Positions 26,401 to 36,007 are shown, counted from the stretch's first letter. The stretch is DNA of 64,000 nt from Alicyclobacillus herbarius DSM 13609 (GCF_000430585.1 NZ_AUMH01000013.1:49465-113464); one strand, 5' to 3'. Numbers and translations are program-made. The notes: generated by a model not told the origin, from the sequence alone.

Positions 26401-29400
26401 GTGATAGAACTGGTTCGCCGACTGGCAGCTGATGACGAGTTCCGCGCCGTAGCTGAAGGACTGAAGGCGGACGGCCTGGACCGCTTGGTGAGCGGTCTGG
26501 GGGGCAGCGCCCGCCATGCCTATTATGCGGCCTTGTACGATTTTCACAAGCGAGAAAAGGGATACGCAGTCCCTTTTTTGATTGTTACACACACCTCTAC
26601 GCAGGCGGACGCGATTGCGGATGACCTGCGGGAACTGTTACCGAATGAACCCGTGTTTGTGGTGCCGGAACGGGAGCTGGCGGAGATGGACGTGATGGCC
26701 GCCAGTCCGGACCTTGTCAGTCTGCGCCTGTTGGCGCTGGATCACCTGGCGGCTGGCCGCGCCGGCATTGTCGTGGCGACCCTGGCTTCTGCGGTTCAGC
26801 CGTTGACCCCGCGCCAATTCCATCAGGACGCGGCGTTGACGCTGCAGGTCGGGGATACGGTTGACCTTGGAGATGTCGTGGAACGGTTGCTCGCGGCCGG
26901 GTATGAACGCGTCGATATGGTGGAAGGGAAAGGACAAGTATCGGTGCGTGGCGGCATTCTCGATGTCTACCCGCTCACCGTGCAGCATCCCCTACGCATC
27001 GAGTGGTTTGACACGGATGTCGATTCCATTCGCACCTTTGACGTCAGTACGCAGCGCTCGCTGGAGAAACTCACTTCCGTGGAAATCGGGCCGGCTACGG
27101 ACGTGTTGCTGTCGCGTTCGGTGATGCAGACGGTCGCGGAGGAGTTGGAGCAACGCTTAGAGGCCCGGTTAACGACCGTCACCGAGGTGGACATGCGAGA
27201 TCGCCTGCAGACCCATGTGGGAGCGGATGTACAGCGGTTCAAGGCCGGTTTCCCGTTCCCGCGGCAGCTCCGCTACGTGCAACTGTTTCAGAGTTACGTA
27301 CGCAATCTATTCGACTATTTTCCGCGCGGTTCCATCCTCTGTATTGATGAACCCTCGCGCCTTCAGGAACGGCAGAAAACGCTCATCCAGGAATGGTCCG
27401 AGTGGATCTCGCAGGCGTTGCTGCGCGGAGAGCTGGTTTCAGGGTGTCTAAAGACGCCTGACTTCGACGCCGTCTGGCAGCACCCGGGCCTAACGGCGCT
27501 GCACTTTTCGATGTTTACCCGGGCCGCGGGCGGACACCGTTTTGCCCAGTCCACGAGCGTGACGGCGAAGTCGATGCAGAACTTCCACGGGCAAATGAAT
27601 GTGCTCCGGAGTGAGGTTCAGCGCTGGCAGCACAGCCACACCGACGTGGTCCTGCTGGCGGGGGACGAAGAACGGGCGGATCGGCTGCAAAGGGTGCTCT
27701 CCGACTACCGGATTGAGACGGTGCGCAGTGATACATTTATCCGCTCGGATAAGCCGGTCATCTTGACGGCTAGCCTGTCGGCCGGGTTTGAGCTGCCGCT
27801 GGCGCACCTGGCGGTGATTGTCGAGAACGAGGTATTCACGAAACGCAAAAAGGGTCGCCGGGCCCGTATGCAGATGTCGAATGCCGAGCGCATCAAAAGC
27901 TACCAGGAGCTCAAGCCGGGCGATTACGTGGTGCATATCAACCATGGCATCGGCAAGTACCTGGGCATTCGGACGCTCGAAATCGATGGCCGGCACAAAG
28001 ACTATCTGCACCTTCAGTACGCAGGCAATGACAGCCTGTACGTCCCGGTGGAACAGATTGACCAGGTGCAGCGCTACATCGGCGCGGAGGATAGGGAACC
28101 GAAGGTCTATCACCTGGGCGGCGGGGAGTGGAATCGCGTCAAACAGAAGGTTTCCAAGTCGGTCCGCGACATCGCGGAAGACCTGGTGAAGCTGTACGCG
28201 GCTCGGCAGGCAACGCCTGGGCACGGATTTTCCCCGGATACCCCCTGGCAGAAGGACTTCGAGGCGCGCTTCCCGTATGAGGAAACGCCTGACCAAGAAC
28301 GGGCGATTGCGGAGATTAAGCGCGATATGGAGAAGCCGCGGCCGATGGACCGCCTGCTGTGCGGGGATGTCGGGTATGGCAAGACGGAGGTGGCCATCCG
28401 TGCTGCGTTCAAAGCGGTGATGGACGGGAAACAGGTGGCCGTGTTGGTCCCGACCACGGTTTTGGCGCAGCAGCACCTGGAAACCTTTCGCGAGCGGTTT
28501 GAAGGGTTTCCGGTGACCATCGAGGTGCTCAACCGCTTCCGGACCCGGGCCGAGACGCAAAAAGTCTTAAAGGGCCTGCGTGACGGTAGCATCGACATCG
28601 TGATTGGCACCCACCGGCTCTTGCAGAAATCGGTCAAGTTTAAAGACCTGGGGCTCCTGATTGTGGACGAGGAGCAGCGGTTTGGCGTGACGCACAAGGA
28701 GCGTTTGAAGCAGCTGCGCACGAATGTCGACTGCTTGACGCTGACGGCGACACCGATTCCGCGTACCCTGCACATGTCGCTCTTAGGCGTGCGTGATTTG
28801 TCGGTAATTGAGACGCCGCCGGAGAACCGTTTCCCGGTGCAGACGTACGTGGTGGAGTTCAACGAGGGCCTCATCCGTGAGGCTATCCAGCGGGAGTTGG
28901 GGCGTGGCGGGCAGGTATACTTTGTCTACAACAACGTGAAAGGTATTCGCACCATGGCCGACCGGGTTGCCCAGTTGGTGCCCGAGGCGGCGATTGGCGT
29001 GGCGCACGGCCAAATGTCGGAGGACGAGCTGGAACGCGTGATGCTCGACTTCCTTGAGGGTGAGCTGGACGTTTTGGTGACCACCACCATCATCGAGACC
29101 GGACTCGACATTCCCAACGTCAACACGCTTATCGTCTACGATGCGGACAAACTGGGCCTCGCGCAACTGTATCAGCTGCGCGGACGCGTCGGGCGCTCCA
29201 ACCGGATTGCCTACGCCTACTTCACCTACCAACGGGACAAGGTTCTGACCGAAGTCGCTGAGAAACGCCTGCAGGCGATTCAGGAGTTCACGGAGCTGGG
29301 GAGTGGGTTTAAGATTGCCATGCGGGACTTGGCCATCCGTGGGGCCGGCAACCTGCTCGGAGCGGAGCAGCATGGGTTCATCAACTCAGTCGGTTTTGAC

Positions 29401-29952
29401 CTGTACAACGACATGCTCGCCAAGGCGATTCAGGAGCTAAAGGGCGAAAAGGAACCCGAGGTCCCTGAACCGACGATTGACCTGTCCCTCGAGGCGTATC
29501 TGCCGGACGAATTCATTCCGGATGCGGCGCAAAAAATTGCCATGTACAAGAAGTTTCGTCACGTGCAAACGTTGACCGACGCGGACGATTTAGAGGAAGA
29601 ACTGGAAGATCGGTTTGGGGATTTACCGGACTCAGTGCGCAACTTGCTGGACATCACTCGCATGAAAAGTTATGCTGTCCGATATGGGCTGGAGTCCATC
29701 ACGGCAGCGTCGGGAGAGGCCACGCTGCGTCTGCGCCCGGATGCGGTCACCCATATCGACCCCGGGAAGCTGTTTTTGTTGTCCAAGCGGTATAGCGGTC
29801 AGTTTAGCAAGCGTGGGAACGGATCGCTCCAGGTGGTCCTGCGCATCAAAGGGCTGTCAGACCGGGATGTTTGCGCCCGCCTGCTGGAGTTTCTGCGCGA
29901 TTTTGCGGACGTGGTCAAGGCTGGCGAGGAGGTCGAGCAATTTGCGAGGTAA
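26401..29952 (+). CDS. mfd: Transcription-repair coupling factor
   Basis: ATP-dependent translocase that removes stalled RNA polymerase from damaged DNA and recruits UvrA. The 1183-residue product has the N-terminal UvrB-like modules (residues 1-400), the RNA polymerase-interacting CarD-like domain (about 495-575, ELKPGDYVVHINHGIGKYLG), the helicase core (Walker A GDVGYGKTEVA near 655, DEEQ box, TATPIPRTLHM), and the C-terminal TRCF domain. GTG 26401 follows GAGGAGGGG. The stop overlaps the next gene by 11 bases. Confidence 0.97.
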   Translation: MIELVRRLAADDEFRAVAEGLKADGLDRLVSGLGGSARHAYYAALYDFHKREKGYAVPFLIVTHTSTQADAIADDLRELLPNEPVFVVPERELAEMDVMAASPDLVSLRLLALDHLAAGRAGIVVATLASAVQPLTPRQFHQDAALTLQVGDTVDLGDVVERLLAAGYERVDMVEGKGQVSVRGGILDVYPLTVQHPLRIEWFDTDVDSIRTFDVSTQRSLEKLTSVEIGPATDVLLSRSVMQTVAEELEQRLEARLTTVTEVDMRDRLQTHVGADVQRFKAGFPFPRQLRYVQLFQSYVRNLFDYFPRGSILCIDEPSRLQERQKTLIQEWSEWISQALLRGELVSGCLKTPDFDAVWQHPGLTALHFSMFTRAAGGHRFAQSTSVTAKSMQNFHGQMNVLRSEVQRWQHSHTDVVLLAGDEERADRLQRVLSDYRIETVRSDTFIRSDKPVILTASLSAGFELPLAHLAVIVENEVFTKRKKGRRARMQMSNAERIKSYQELKPGDYVVHINHGIGKYLGIRTLEIDGRHKDYLHLQYAGNDSLYVPVEQIDQVQRYIGAEDREPKVYHLGGGEWNRVKQKVSKSVRDIAEDLVKLYAARQATPGHGFSPDTPWQKDFEARFPYEETPDQERAIAEIKRDMEKPRPMDRLLCGDVGYGKTEVAIRAAFKAVMDGKQVAVLVPTTVLAQQHLETFRERFEGFPVTIEVLNRFRTRAETQKVLKGLRDGSIDIVIGTHRLLQKSVKFKDLGLLIVDEEQRFGVTHKERLKQLRTNVDCLTLTATPIPRTLHMSLLGVRDLSVIETPPENRFPVQTYVVEFNEGLIREAIQRELGRGGQVYFVYNNVKGIRTMADRVAQLVPEAAIGVAHGQMSEDELERVMLDFLEGELDVLVTTTIIETGLDIPNVNTLIVYDADKLGLAQLYQLRGRVGRSNRIAYAYFTYQRDKVLTEVAEKRLQAIQEFTELGSGFKIAMRDLAIRGAGNLLGAEQHGFINSVGFDLYNDMLAKAIQELKGEKEPEVPEPTIDLSLEAYLPDEFIPDAAQKIAMYKKFRHVQTLTDADDLEEELEDRFGDLPDSVRNLLDITRMKSYAVRYGLESITAASGEATLRLRPDAVTHIDPGKLFLLSKRYSGQFSKRGNGSLQVVLRIKGLSDRDVCARLLEFLRDFADVVKAGEEVEQFAR

Positions 29953-30943
29953 AAAATGGGTAACAACAGCGGCGGCAGCGGCCGTCGTGCTGGCGGCGGT
30001 GGTCGGTTGTGGTTCCGGGACGACAGGGAACCAGACGAACACGACGTCCAATCAGACGGCGGTCAAACTGCCGCCTGAGCCGAAATACAGCGGGCCGATT
30101 GTGGCCACGTACAACGGCGGGAAATTGACCAAGCAAGAGTTGGACAAGCAGTATAACCTGCAGGTCGTCTTGCCGAAGCAGCAACAGAACGAGTCGAAAA
30201 AGCAGTTCGTCAGCGATTACATCCTGTATTACAAGTATCTGTATAACAAGGCACTGAAGGATAAGAAGGCGACTCCGGACGCGAGCACGGCCGAGCAGTA
30301 TGCCAACGAGGCGATTTCTCAGCTCTATTCGGCTCAAGGAGCGCCGTACAAGTCGAAACAAGCGGTTCTGGACGAGATGAAAAAACTCGGCCTGACCAAA
30401 GACGACCTCATCCTGTACTTTGCTCGGTATGAACGACTGCAAAACTACCTGAACGACCAGATGCAACAGGTCAAGCCGACCACCAAGCAGATGCAGGATT
30501 ACTACAACAAACACAAGTCGGATTACATCCAGGTGACGGTGGACACGATTCTGTTTAACAAGTTGTCGACCGCAAAGGACGTCGAGAAGCAGCTGAAAAG
30601 CGGTGGAGACTTCAAGAAGCTGGCGGACAAGTATTCGCAAGACCCGTCCGTGTCCCAGAATCATGGCCACCTGACCAATCAGCTGGTGTCGCAGTTTGTG
30701 CCGCCTTTTGCCAATGCCTGTAGGACCTTGCCGATTGGTCAGATCAGTGATCCCATCAAGAGCCAATACGGCTATCACATCGTCAAAGTGGACAAGCGCA
30801 CGCAGCTTTCCTTTGCTCAAGCGAAATCTTCCATTGAACAGCAGCTCACCCAGCAGATGCAGCAGGAAAAGCAGCAGCAGATTCAGCAGGACGCCACGAA
30901 GAATGCGAATGTGAAGATTGTCGTCAAGGACCAAGAGCTGTAA
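29942..30943 (+). CDS. PrsA/SurA-like peptidyl-prolyl isomerase lipoprotein
   Basis: Probable extracytoplasmic foldase. An N-terminal basic region and hydrophobic stretch end in a lipobox (VVGC, Cys at residue 23), so a lipoprotein anchored outside the membrane is expected. A Thr/Asn linker follows. A SurA-like helical N-domain precedes a parvulin domain at about residues 200-290 (FKKLADKYSQDPSVSQNHG, ISDPIKSQYGYHIVKV). The C-terminal Gln-rich helix is like PrsA. TTG 29942 has GAGGAGG nine bases upstream and overlaps the mfd stop, implying coupled translation. Bacillus subtilis has no such gene at this locus. Confidence 0.88.
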   Translation: MRGKKWVTTAAAAAVVLAAVVGCGSGTTGNQTNTTSNQTAVKLPPEPKYSGPIVATYNGGKLTKQELDKQYNLQVVLPKQQQNESKKQFVSDYILYYKYLYNKALKDKKATPDASTAEQYANEAISQLYSAQGAPYKSKQAVLDEMKKLGLTKDDLILYFARYERLQNYLNDQMQQVKPTTKQMQDYYNKHKSDYIQVTVDTILFNKLSTAKDVEKQLKSGGDFKKLADKYSQDPSVSQNHGHLTNQLVSQFVPPFANACRTLPIGQISDPIKSQYGYHIVKVDKRTQLSFAQAKSSIEQQLTQQMQQEKQQQIQQDATKNANVKIVVKDQEL

Positions 30944-30991
30944 GGTAGTCTGGCGGTCAGGCATTCTATAGTCCCGTCAGACAAAGAATTC

Positions 30992-31020
30992 CCCAGCGAG
31001 GAAGCCGTCCCCTCGCTGAG
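30992..31020 (+). terminator. Hairpin after the foldase gene
   Basis: CCCAGCGAGG pairs with CCTCGCTGaGGG across a short loop with one bulge. There is no T tract; it may be a weak terminator or an RNA end structure. Confidence 0.4.
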
Positions 31021-31033
31021 GGAGGAGGACCGC

Positions 31034-31153
31034 ATGGGGGAATCCCGTGCGGCCTTAATGATTCTTGAACCCCTTTTCCGGACACTCATGTCTTTGCCGC
31101 CGATGCCGGATTTTCCGCTCCGTTGGCCCCGCCTTCCTAAGTCTGGTGCATAG
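31034..31153 (+). CDS. Candidate small protein (39 residues)
   Basis: An ATG at 31034 sits six bases after a strong GGGAGGAGG and opens 39 codons with no recognised family (starts MGESRAALMILEPLFRTLMS; Pro-rich C-terminus). Its stop overlaps the -35 of the sigma-G promoter of spoVT. The strong ribosome-binding site is the only support. Confidence 0.3.
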   Translation: MGESRAALMILEPLFRTLMSLPPMPDFPLRWPRLPKSGA

Positions 31154-31177
31154 AGGAATCCCAGCCGTAACATAATA
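31147..31177 (+). promoter_or_regulatory. Sigma-G promoter of spoVT
   Basis: TGCATA (31147-31152), an 18-bp spacer, and CATAATA (31171-31177) match the sigma-G consensus (TGMATA and CATAMTA). spoVT is sigma-G dependent in Bacillus subtilis. The leader would be about 130 bases. Confidence 0.82.
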
Positions 31178-31312
31178 GGTGCGCGTACCCCCGGGGTCTT
31201 TACACAAAGCAAGGCAAGCATGGTGGAAGGTTAGCTCTCTGTCGGTTGATTCCTGCTTAGTGGGGTGTTGAAACGTAAGGCGTACGATCACACATGAGGG
31301 TGAGGGTCAAAC

Positions 31313-31855
31313 GTGAAAGCAACTGGCATCGTGCGTAGAATTGATGACCTCGGTCGTGTTGTCATTCCGAAAGAAATTCGACGGACGCTGCGGATTCGCG
31401 AGGGAGATCCCCTGGAAATCTTTGTTGATCGAGACGGCGAGGTGATACTTAAGAAGTATTCGCCCATCGGTGAACTGGGCGACTTTGCTCGCGAGTACGC
31501 CGAGTCTATCGCCGATACGACCGGACACATCGCGATGATTGCCGACAGGGACGTCATCATAGCGGTCGCGGGCGGATCGAAAAAAGATTTTCTCGAGAAG
31601 CCCATCAGCGAGGATATCGAGCAGGCGATGGAAGAGCGCAAGACCATCGTTGACGCAACGCCTGGGGATACGTCCATCGTGCGGGATCGACCGGAGCGGT
31701 TTACGTCCCGCGTCATCGCCCCGATTATTGCCGCGGGCGATCCGATTGGCGCCGTAATTTTGGTTTCTCGTGAGGAACATGCCCGCATGGGGGAACTGGA
31801 ACAGAAAATCGCCGAAACGGCAGCCGGTTTCCTGGGTAAACAGATGGAGCAATAA
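31313..31855 (+). CDS. spoVT: Stage V sporulation protein T
   Basis: Forespore transcription regulator that tunes sigma-G genes. The N-terminal AbrB-like swapped hairpin (residues 1-50, GIVRRIDDLGRVVIPKEIRR) is followed by a GAF-like domain (from about residue 57, GELGDFAREYAESIADTTGH). The 180-residue length agrees with the family. It is preceded by a sigma-G promoter and followed by a strong terminator, so it is probably monocistronic. Confidence 0.97.
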   Translation: MKATGIVRRIDDLGRVVIPKEIRRTLRIREGDPLEIFVDRDGEVILKKYSPIGELGDFAREYAESIADTTGHIAMIADRDVIIAVAGGSKKDFLEKPISEDIEQAMEERKTIVDATPGDTSIVRDRPERFTSRVIAPIIAAGDPIGAVILVSREEHARMGELEQKIAETAAGFLGKQMEQ

Positions 31856-31878
31856 TTCCGTTACAAGCGCAGCCTTGG

Positions 31879-31913
31879 CCGTCCGGTGGCATATCGCCGC
31901 CGGACGGTTTTTT
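31879..31913 (+). terminator. Terminator after spoVT
   Basis: CCGTCCGG (31879-31886) pairs with CCGGACGG (31900-31907), followed by six T. A typical intrinsic terminator. Confidence 0.9.
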
Positions 31914-32043
31914 CATGCCCGCTAGGCGCACACAGCTGACCCCTTTCCGGACTGCCTCTAGGACTATTTGCCCCCCATCCTCCATAATTATGGGTATCAG
32001 GTTGTCCGTACGGGTCAAGCTTTGGCGTTGGGGGGAGAGGCGG

Positions 32044-33648
32044 TTGTCTGAGACGCGCAGCTTTGTGCACGGTGCCATCCTCCTGGCGGGTGCCGCTGCG
32101 GTATCGAAACTGCTGGGTTCGGTGTATACGATTGTGCTACAGAATATCATCGGCGATCACGGTATGGGGCTGTTTCAGATGGCCTACCCGATTTACGCCA
32201 CGCTGCTGGCCATCGCGACGGCTGGCTTTCCGGTCGCCATCTCGAAATTGGTCTCGGAGCGGCTGGCCCTCGGCGACGCGGATGGGGCTCGCACGGTGTT
32301 CCGCGTGGCTTCCGGCATGCTGAACGCAGCCGGTGTGGCCTGTTTTCTGATTCTCTTTTTGGGCGCCGGCTGGCTGGCCGATAGGGTCGGGGATGCGGAC
32401 GCGGTCTGGGCCATCCGGGCGATTGCGCCGGCCTTGTTGTTCGTCCCGATGCTTAGCGCCTGGCGCGGCTATTTCCAAGGCTTTCAGTGGATGGAGCCGA
32501 CGGCGTCCTCACAGGTGCTGGAGCAGTTGGTCCGGGTCATCACCATCATTCTTCTATCCGTTTGGCTGACTGCGGCCGGCTACGGCCAGGCCCTGGCGGC
32601 CGCCGGGGCCGCCTTTGGCGCGGTGACCGGGGCGGTCGCCGCGTTCCTGCTCCTGCTCTACACGTGGTGGCGCCGCCACCCAGATGTCCCCGCCCTCAGA
32701 GACGCGCCGCGCGCCAGCGCGATTGGTCTGTCCAAGCGGATTCTCTATTACGCCTTCCCCATCAGCCTGGGAGCGATGGTTGTCCCACTGATGAACAACA
32801 TCGACGTGGTCACCGTCGTCAACCTGCTCAAAGAAGCGGGCGTCAGCCAGGCGGAGGCGACCACCCAGTTTGGGCTGTTGACCGGACGTGCGTTCAAGCT
32901 CATGATGCTGCCGACCACGCTGGCCTCCGGGATTGGCATCGCGGTCATGCCGGCCGTCTCGGAAGCGTTCACGCTCGGTTTTCGCCGTCTGGTCTGGGAC
33001 CGCATGGATATGGCCATCCGCTTAACCACTTTGCTCGCCCTGCCGGCTGCGGTCGGGCTGACTTTATTGGCCGTCCCCGTGGATATCACCCTGTTCAAAG
33101 ACGCCACCGGGAGCCCCGTCATCGAGGTCATGGCGGCCGCGACGGTGTTCGCCAGTCTGCAGACGACCGTGGCGGCTGTCTTGCAAGGCTGTGGTTGGGT
33201 TTACGTCCCAGTGTTCAACCTGCTCGGCGCTGCGGTGGTGAAACTGGCCGCCAACCTGTTGCTGGTCCCCCTCTATGGCATCCGTGGCGCCGCGCTGGCG
33301 ACAGTCATCAGCTACCTGACCGCAGCCATCCTCAATTTTTGGGCCCTGCGCGCCTGCCTGCGCGAAGGGGTCGATTGGCGTCGCTGGTTTTTGCGTCCAG
33401 CCGTCGCAGTGTTTATCATGGGAGCGGTGGTCTATGCTGCCGTCCAGCAGTGGCTGGCCTGGGACGGGCTGGCCTGGGGGCGTGTACAGACGGCGGCAGC
33501 CCTGGCTGTGATGATGCTGCTTGGCGGTCTGGTGTATGGATTGGCGCTCTTGTTGACGGGCAGCCTGGAGGAACAGGAACTCGTGGCTATCCCGAAGGTG
33601 GGGCCGATTCTTGTAGATTGGTGCCAGCGCCTGGGGATGATGCGCTAA
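32044..33648 (+). CDS. yabM: SpoVB/MurJ-like polysaccharide flippase (YabM)
   Basis: Polytopic membrane protein of 534 residues in the MOP/MATE exporter superfamily with about 14 predicted helices. It belongs with YabM and SpoVB, thought to flip lipid-linked cell-wall precursors. The N-terminal GAILLAGAAAVSKLLGSVYTI and GMGLFQMAYPIYATLL and the central AFPISLGAMVVPLMNNID are typical. TTG 32044 is chosen for GGGGGAGAGG just upstream; in-frame ATGs at 31915 and 31990 would add unconserved residues. It holds the same place, before mazG, as in Bacillus subtilis. The substrate is not known. Confidence 0.9.
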   Translation: MSETRSFVHGAILLAGAAAVSKLLGSVYTIVLQNIIGDHGMGLFQMAYPIYATLLAIATAGFPVAISKLVSERLALGDADGARTVFRVASGMLNAAGVACFLILFLGAGWLADRVGDADAVWAIRAIAPALLFVPMLSAWRGYFQGFQWMEPTASSQVLEQLVRVITIILLSVWLTAAGYGQALAAAGAAFGAVTGAVAAFLLLLYTWWRRHPDVPALRDAPRASAIGLSKRILYYAFPISLGAMVVPLMNNIDVVTVVNLLKEAGVSQAEATTQFGLLTGRAFKLMMLPTTLASGIGIAVMPAVSEAFTLGFRRLVWDRMDMAIRLTTLLALPAAVGLTLLAVPVDITLFKDATGSPVIEVMAAATVFASLQTTVAAVLQGCGWVYVPVFNLLGAAVVKLAANLLLVPLYGIRGAALATVISYLTAAILNFWALRACLREGVDWRRWFLRPAVAVFIMGAVVYAAVQQWLAWDGLAWGRVQTAAALAVMMLLGGLVYGLALLLTGSLEEQELVAIPKVGPILVDWCQRLGMMR

Positions 33649-33698
33649 TACGGTCCGTTCCCCCTGCCTGTGGCAGGCGCGTGAAGGGTGGGAGAGAT

Positions 33699-35252
33699 GT
33701 GGCGACCATTTATGTCATCGGTTTAGGTCCTGGCGACGTTTCGGGCCTGCCGCTGGGGGCCTGGCAGCGCCTGAAATCCGGCCTGCCGATTGTGCTGAGA
33801 ACCCGATTTCACCCCGTCGTTCCGATGTTGGACAAGGAGGGGCTGGTTTACCAGACGTTTGATGAGGTGTATGACACCGGCGAGAGCTTCCCGGAGGTTT
33901 ATCGGGAAATGGCGCAGCGCCTGCGTCAATTGGCGCAGGCGGCCGGGGATATCGTTTATGCAGTGCCTGGCCACCCGCTCATGGCGGAACAATCGGTCCA
34001 AGAGCTGCTGGCCTTAGACGCCGACGCGGAGATTCACGTCCAAATCGAAGCCGGCCACAGCTTTTTGGATCCCGTCTGTACCGCGCTCGGGGTCGATCCG
34101 ATTGACGGTCTATGCCTGCTCGACGGCACGCTCCTCTGCCAGGAACAGATTCGGCCAGATTTGCATTTACTGATTGCCCAGGTGTTTAGCCGCGCCGTGG
34201 CTTCCGAGGTCAAGCTGACGCTGATGGAGGTGTACCCGGACGAGTACGAGGTGACCGTGGTCCGCGCCGCCGGCGTGACTGGAGAGGAACGCATTGTCCG
34301 CGTCCCGCTGTACGAACTCGATAGGCTGGACTTTATCGACCACTTGACCAGCGTCTTTGTGCCCCGGGCAGAGGCGGAGCCCGCGCGTCGGCGCGATCCC
34401 TGGCACGTGGCTGGCCTGGTCCGTCGCCTACGCGAGCCCGGCGGGTGTCCGTGGGACCTGCAGCAAACGCACGACAGCCTGCGCCCGTACGTGATTGAGG
34501 AGGCGTACGAAGTCGCCCACGCTATCGACGAGGGCGATCCGTACGCCCTCATGGAGGAACTGGGGGATTTGTATCTGCAGATCCTCTTGCACGCCCAGAT
34601 TGCCAGTGAAGTGGGCGACTTTTCCTTGCGCGACGTCTACCAGACGCTGGCGGATAAACTGGTCCGGCGCCACCCGCATGTGTTTGGCGAGGATAAGGCC
34701 TCGTCCGCGGCGGAGGCGGAGGCGGCATGGCGCAAGGCCAAAGCCGCAGAGGGCAAGAGCCTGGCGAAAACGAAAGATGCAGGTGGCACCGAGGAACGAA
34801 CGCAGACGTGGCTCTTGGACGACGTCCGCATGGGGCAGCCGGCCCATACCATCGCGCGAATTTACCAGGAGCGGGCCGCCAAGGTCGGGTTCGACTGGCC
34901 GAGCGTCAACGAGGTGTACGCCAAACTCCGCGAGGAAGTGGATGAACTCGGACAGGAGCTGGGCGGAGAATGCCCGCCGAAGGGGGCGGATCGCCGGCGG
35001 GCCCTGTCGGAACTGGGGGACGTGCTGTTTGTGATTGTAAACCTCGCCAGGTGGTTAGACTTGGATGTGGAGGAAGCCTTAGCGGCTGCCAACCGGAAGT
35101 TTTATCGGCGATTTCAGCACGTTGAGCGGCGGGCGCGCGAGCGCGGGGGATGGACGAAGCACACGCTGGCAGACCTGGATGCTTTCTGGGACGAAGCCAA
35201 ACGTCAAGAAAGCGGATCAAAGAGGGCGTCGCGGGCATCGGCGGAGAGTTAA
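33699..35252 (+). CDS. mazG: Tetrapyrrole methylase-MazG fusion (YabN)
   Basis: Two-domain protein of 517 residues. The N-terminal part (1-230) has the SAM-dependent tetrapyrrole-methylase fold (VIGLGPGDVSGLPLGAW, AVPGHPLMAEQSVQ). The C-terminal part is a MazG NTP pyrophosphohydrolase with the EExxE...ExxD metal motif (EEAYEVAHAI, EELGDLYLQILL). It is presumed to clean up noncanonical nucleotides; the methylase role is unknown. GTG 33699 is picked by homology to the VxVIGLGPGD start and a GGGTGGGAG upstream. Confidence 0.94.
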   Translation: MATIYVIGLGPGDVSGLPLGAWQRLKSGLPIVLRTRFHPVVPMLDKEGLVYQTFDEVYDTGESFPEVYREMAQRLRQLAQAAGDIVYAVPGHPLMAEQSVQELLALDADAEIHVQIEAGHSFLDPVCTALGVDPIDGLCLLDGTLLCQEQIRPDLHLLIAQVFSRAVASEVKLTLMEVYPDEYEVTVVRAAGVTGEERIVRVPLYELDRLDFIDHLTSVFVPRAEAEPARRRDPWHVAGLVRRLREPGGCPWDLQQTHDSLRPYVIEEAYEVAHAIDEGDPYALMEELGDLYLQILLHAQIASEVGDFSLRDVYQTLADKLVRRHPHVFGEDKASSAAEAEAAWRKAKAAEGKSLAKTKDAGGTEERTQTWLLDDVRMGQPAHTIARIYQERAAKVGFDWPSVNEVYAKLREEVDELGQELGGECPPKGADRRRALSELGDVLFVIVNLARWLDLDVEEALAAANRKFYRRFQHVERRARERGGWTKHTLADLDAFWDEAKRQESGSKRASRASAES

Positions 35253-35353
35253 GCTTACCTCGAAATCCGCGGTATTTTACGGCGGGGTTAGCAGGAATTC
35301 GGTGAGGAAACACGAATATCTCAACGGACATTGCCACAAAGGGGGCTACCAAT

Positions 35354-35626
35354 TTGAACAAAATGGAGCTGATTAACAAGGTCGCGGAACGCGCCGAGTT
35401 GAAGAAGAAAGACGCCGAGGCGGCCGTCAACGCGGTCTTCGATATCATTACCGAGGCGCTTAAGGATGGCGACAAGGTTCAGGTCATCGGGTTTGGAACC
35501 TTTGAGACGCGCGAGCGGTCGGCGCGTTCGGGTCGCAACCCGCAGACGGGCGAAACAATTTCCATTCCGGCGTCGGTGGTGCCGGCGTTCAAACCGGGCA
35601 ACCGCCTGAAGGAAGTCATCCGGTAA
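35354..35626 (+). CDS. hup: DNA-binding protein HU
   Basis: Histone-like DNA-bending protein of 90 residues. It matches HU throughout: [20 protein letters not shown] at the start, [20 protein letters not shown] in the beta-arm, and a conserved [10 protein letters not shown] end. TTG 35354 is preferred over ATG 35363 because HU proteins start MNK and GGGGG is eight bases upstream. In Bacillus subtilis hbs lies elsewhere; the mazG-HU-rqcP order is seen in other Bacilli. It is directly followed by rqcP. Confidence 0.97.
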   Translation: MNKMELINKVAERAELKKKDAEAAVNAVFDIITEALKDGDKVQVIGFGTFETRERSARSGRNPQTGETISIPASVVPAFKPGNRLKEVIR

Positions 35627-35890
35627 TTGCGGCTCGATAAATTCCTCAAGGTTTCCCGCCTCATCAAACGGCGGACGGTCGCCAAGGAAATCTGCGACGC
35701 GGGTCGGATTCAGCTGAACGGCCGCGTCGCCAAGGCTTCGTCCGAAGTCAATGTGGGCGATGTTCTGACCATCCACTACGGGCAGAAGACGACCGAGGTG
35801 CGCATTATCGGGTTGTCTGAGACCGCCCGCAAGGAGGCGGCGGGTGACCTGTACGAAGTGGTTCGCGAGAGCGTGCGTGAAACGCAATAA
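35627..35890 (+). CDS. rqcP: Ribosome-associated S4-domain protein RqcP
   Basis: S4 RNA-binding protein of 87 residues (YabO). In Bacillus subtilis RqcP works with RqcH in adding Ala tails to stalled nascent chains on 50S subunits. The S4 motif is complete: MRLDKFLKVSRLIKRRTVAK, CDAGRIQLNG, and VGDVLTIHYG. TTG 35627 follows the HU stop codon with no gap, so translation is likely coupled. A strong terminator follows. Confidence 0.95.
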   Translation: MRLDKFLKVSRLIKRRTVAKEICDAGRIQLNGRVAKASSEVNVGDVLTIHYGQKTTEVRIIGLSETARKEAAGDLYEVVRESVRETQ

Positions 35891-35930
35891 CGCTGTGGGT
35901 CCGGCCAAGACGGGCCATGCGGATGCCTTG

Positions 35931-35957
35931 GGAGAGGCTTGATGCCTCTCCTTTTTT
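35931..35957 (+). terminator. Terminator after rqcP
   Basis: GGAGAGGC (35931-35938), a 5-base loop, GCCTCTCC (35944-35951), then six T. A clear intrinsic terminator separating the HU-rqcP unit from yabPQ. Confidence 0.93.
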
Positions 35958-35999
35958 CGTGAGCCCAAACACCCCCGGTTCTACGCACCGCGCCTCGCG

Positions 36000-36007
36000 C
36001 ATACATT
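36000..36007 (+). promoter_or_regulatory. Possible sigma-E -10 element before yabP
   Basis: CATACATT fits the sigma-E -10 consensus and yabPQ are mother-cell genes in Bacillus subtilis. No good -35 is visible 14-15 bp upstream, so the call is tentative. Confidence 0.38.

Noticed and set aside
32487..33690. Long upstream extension of the mazG frame into yabM
   Set aside because: It is a shadow frame of the flippase gene; the family start is at 33699.
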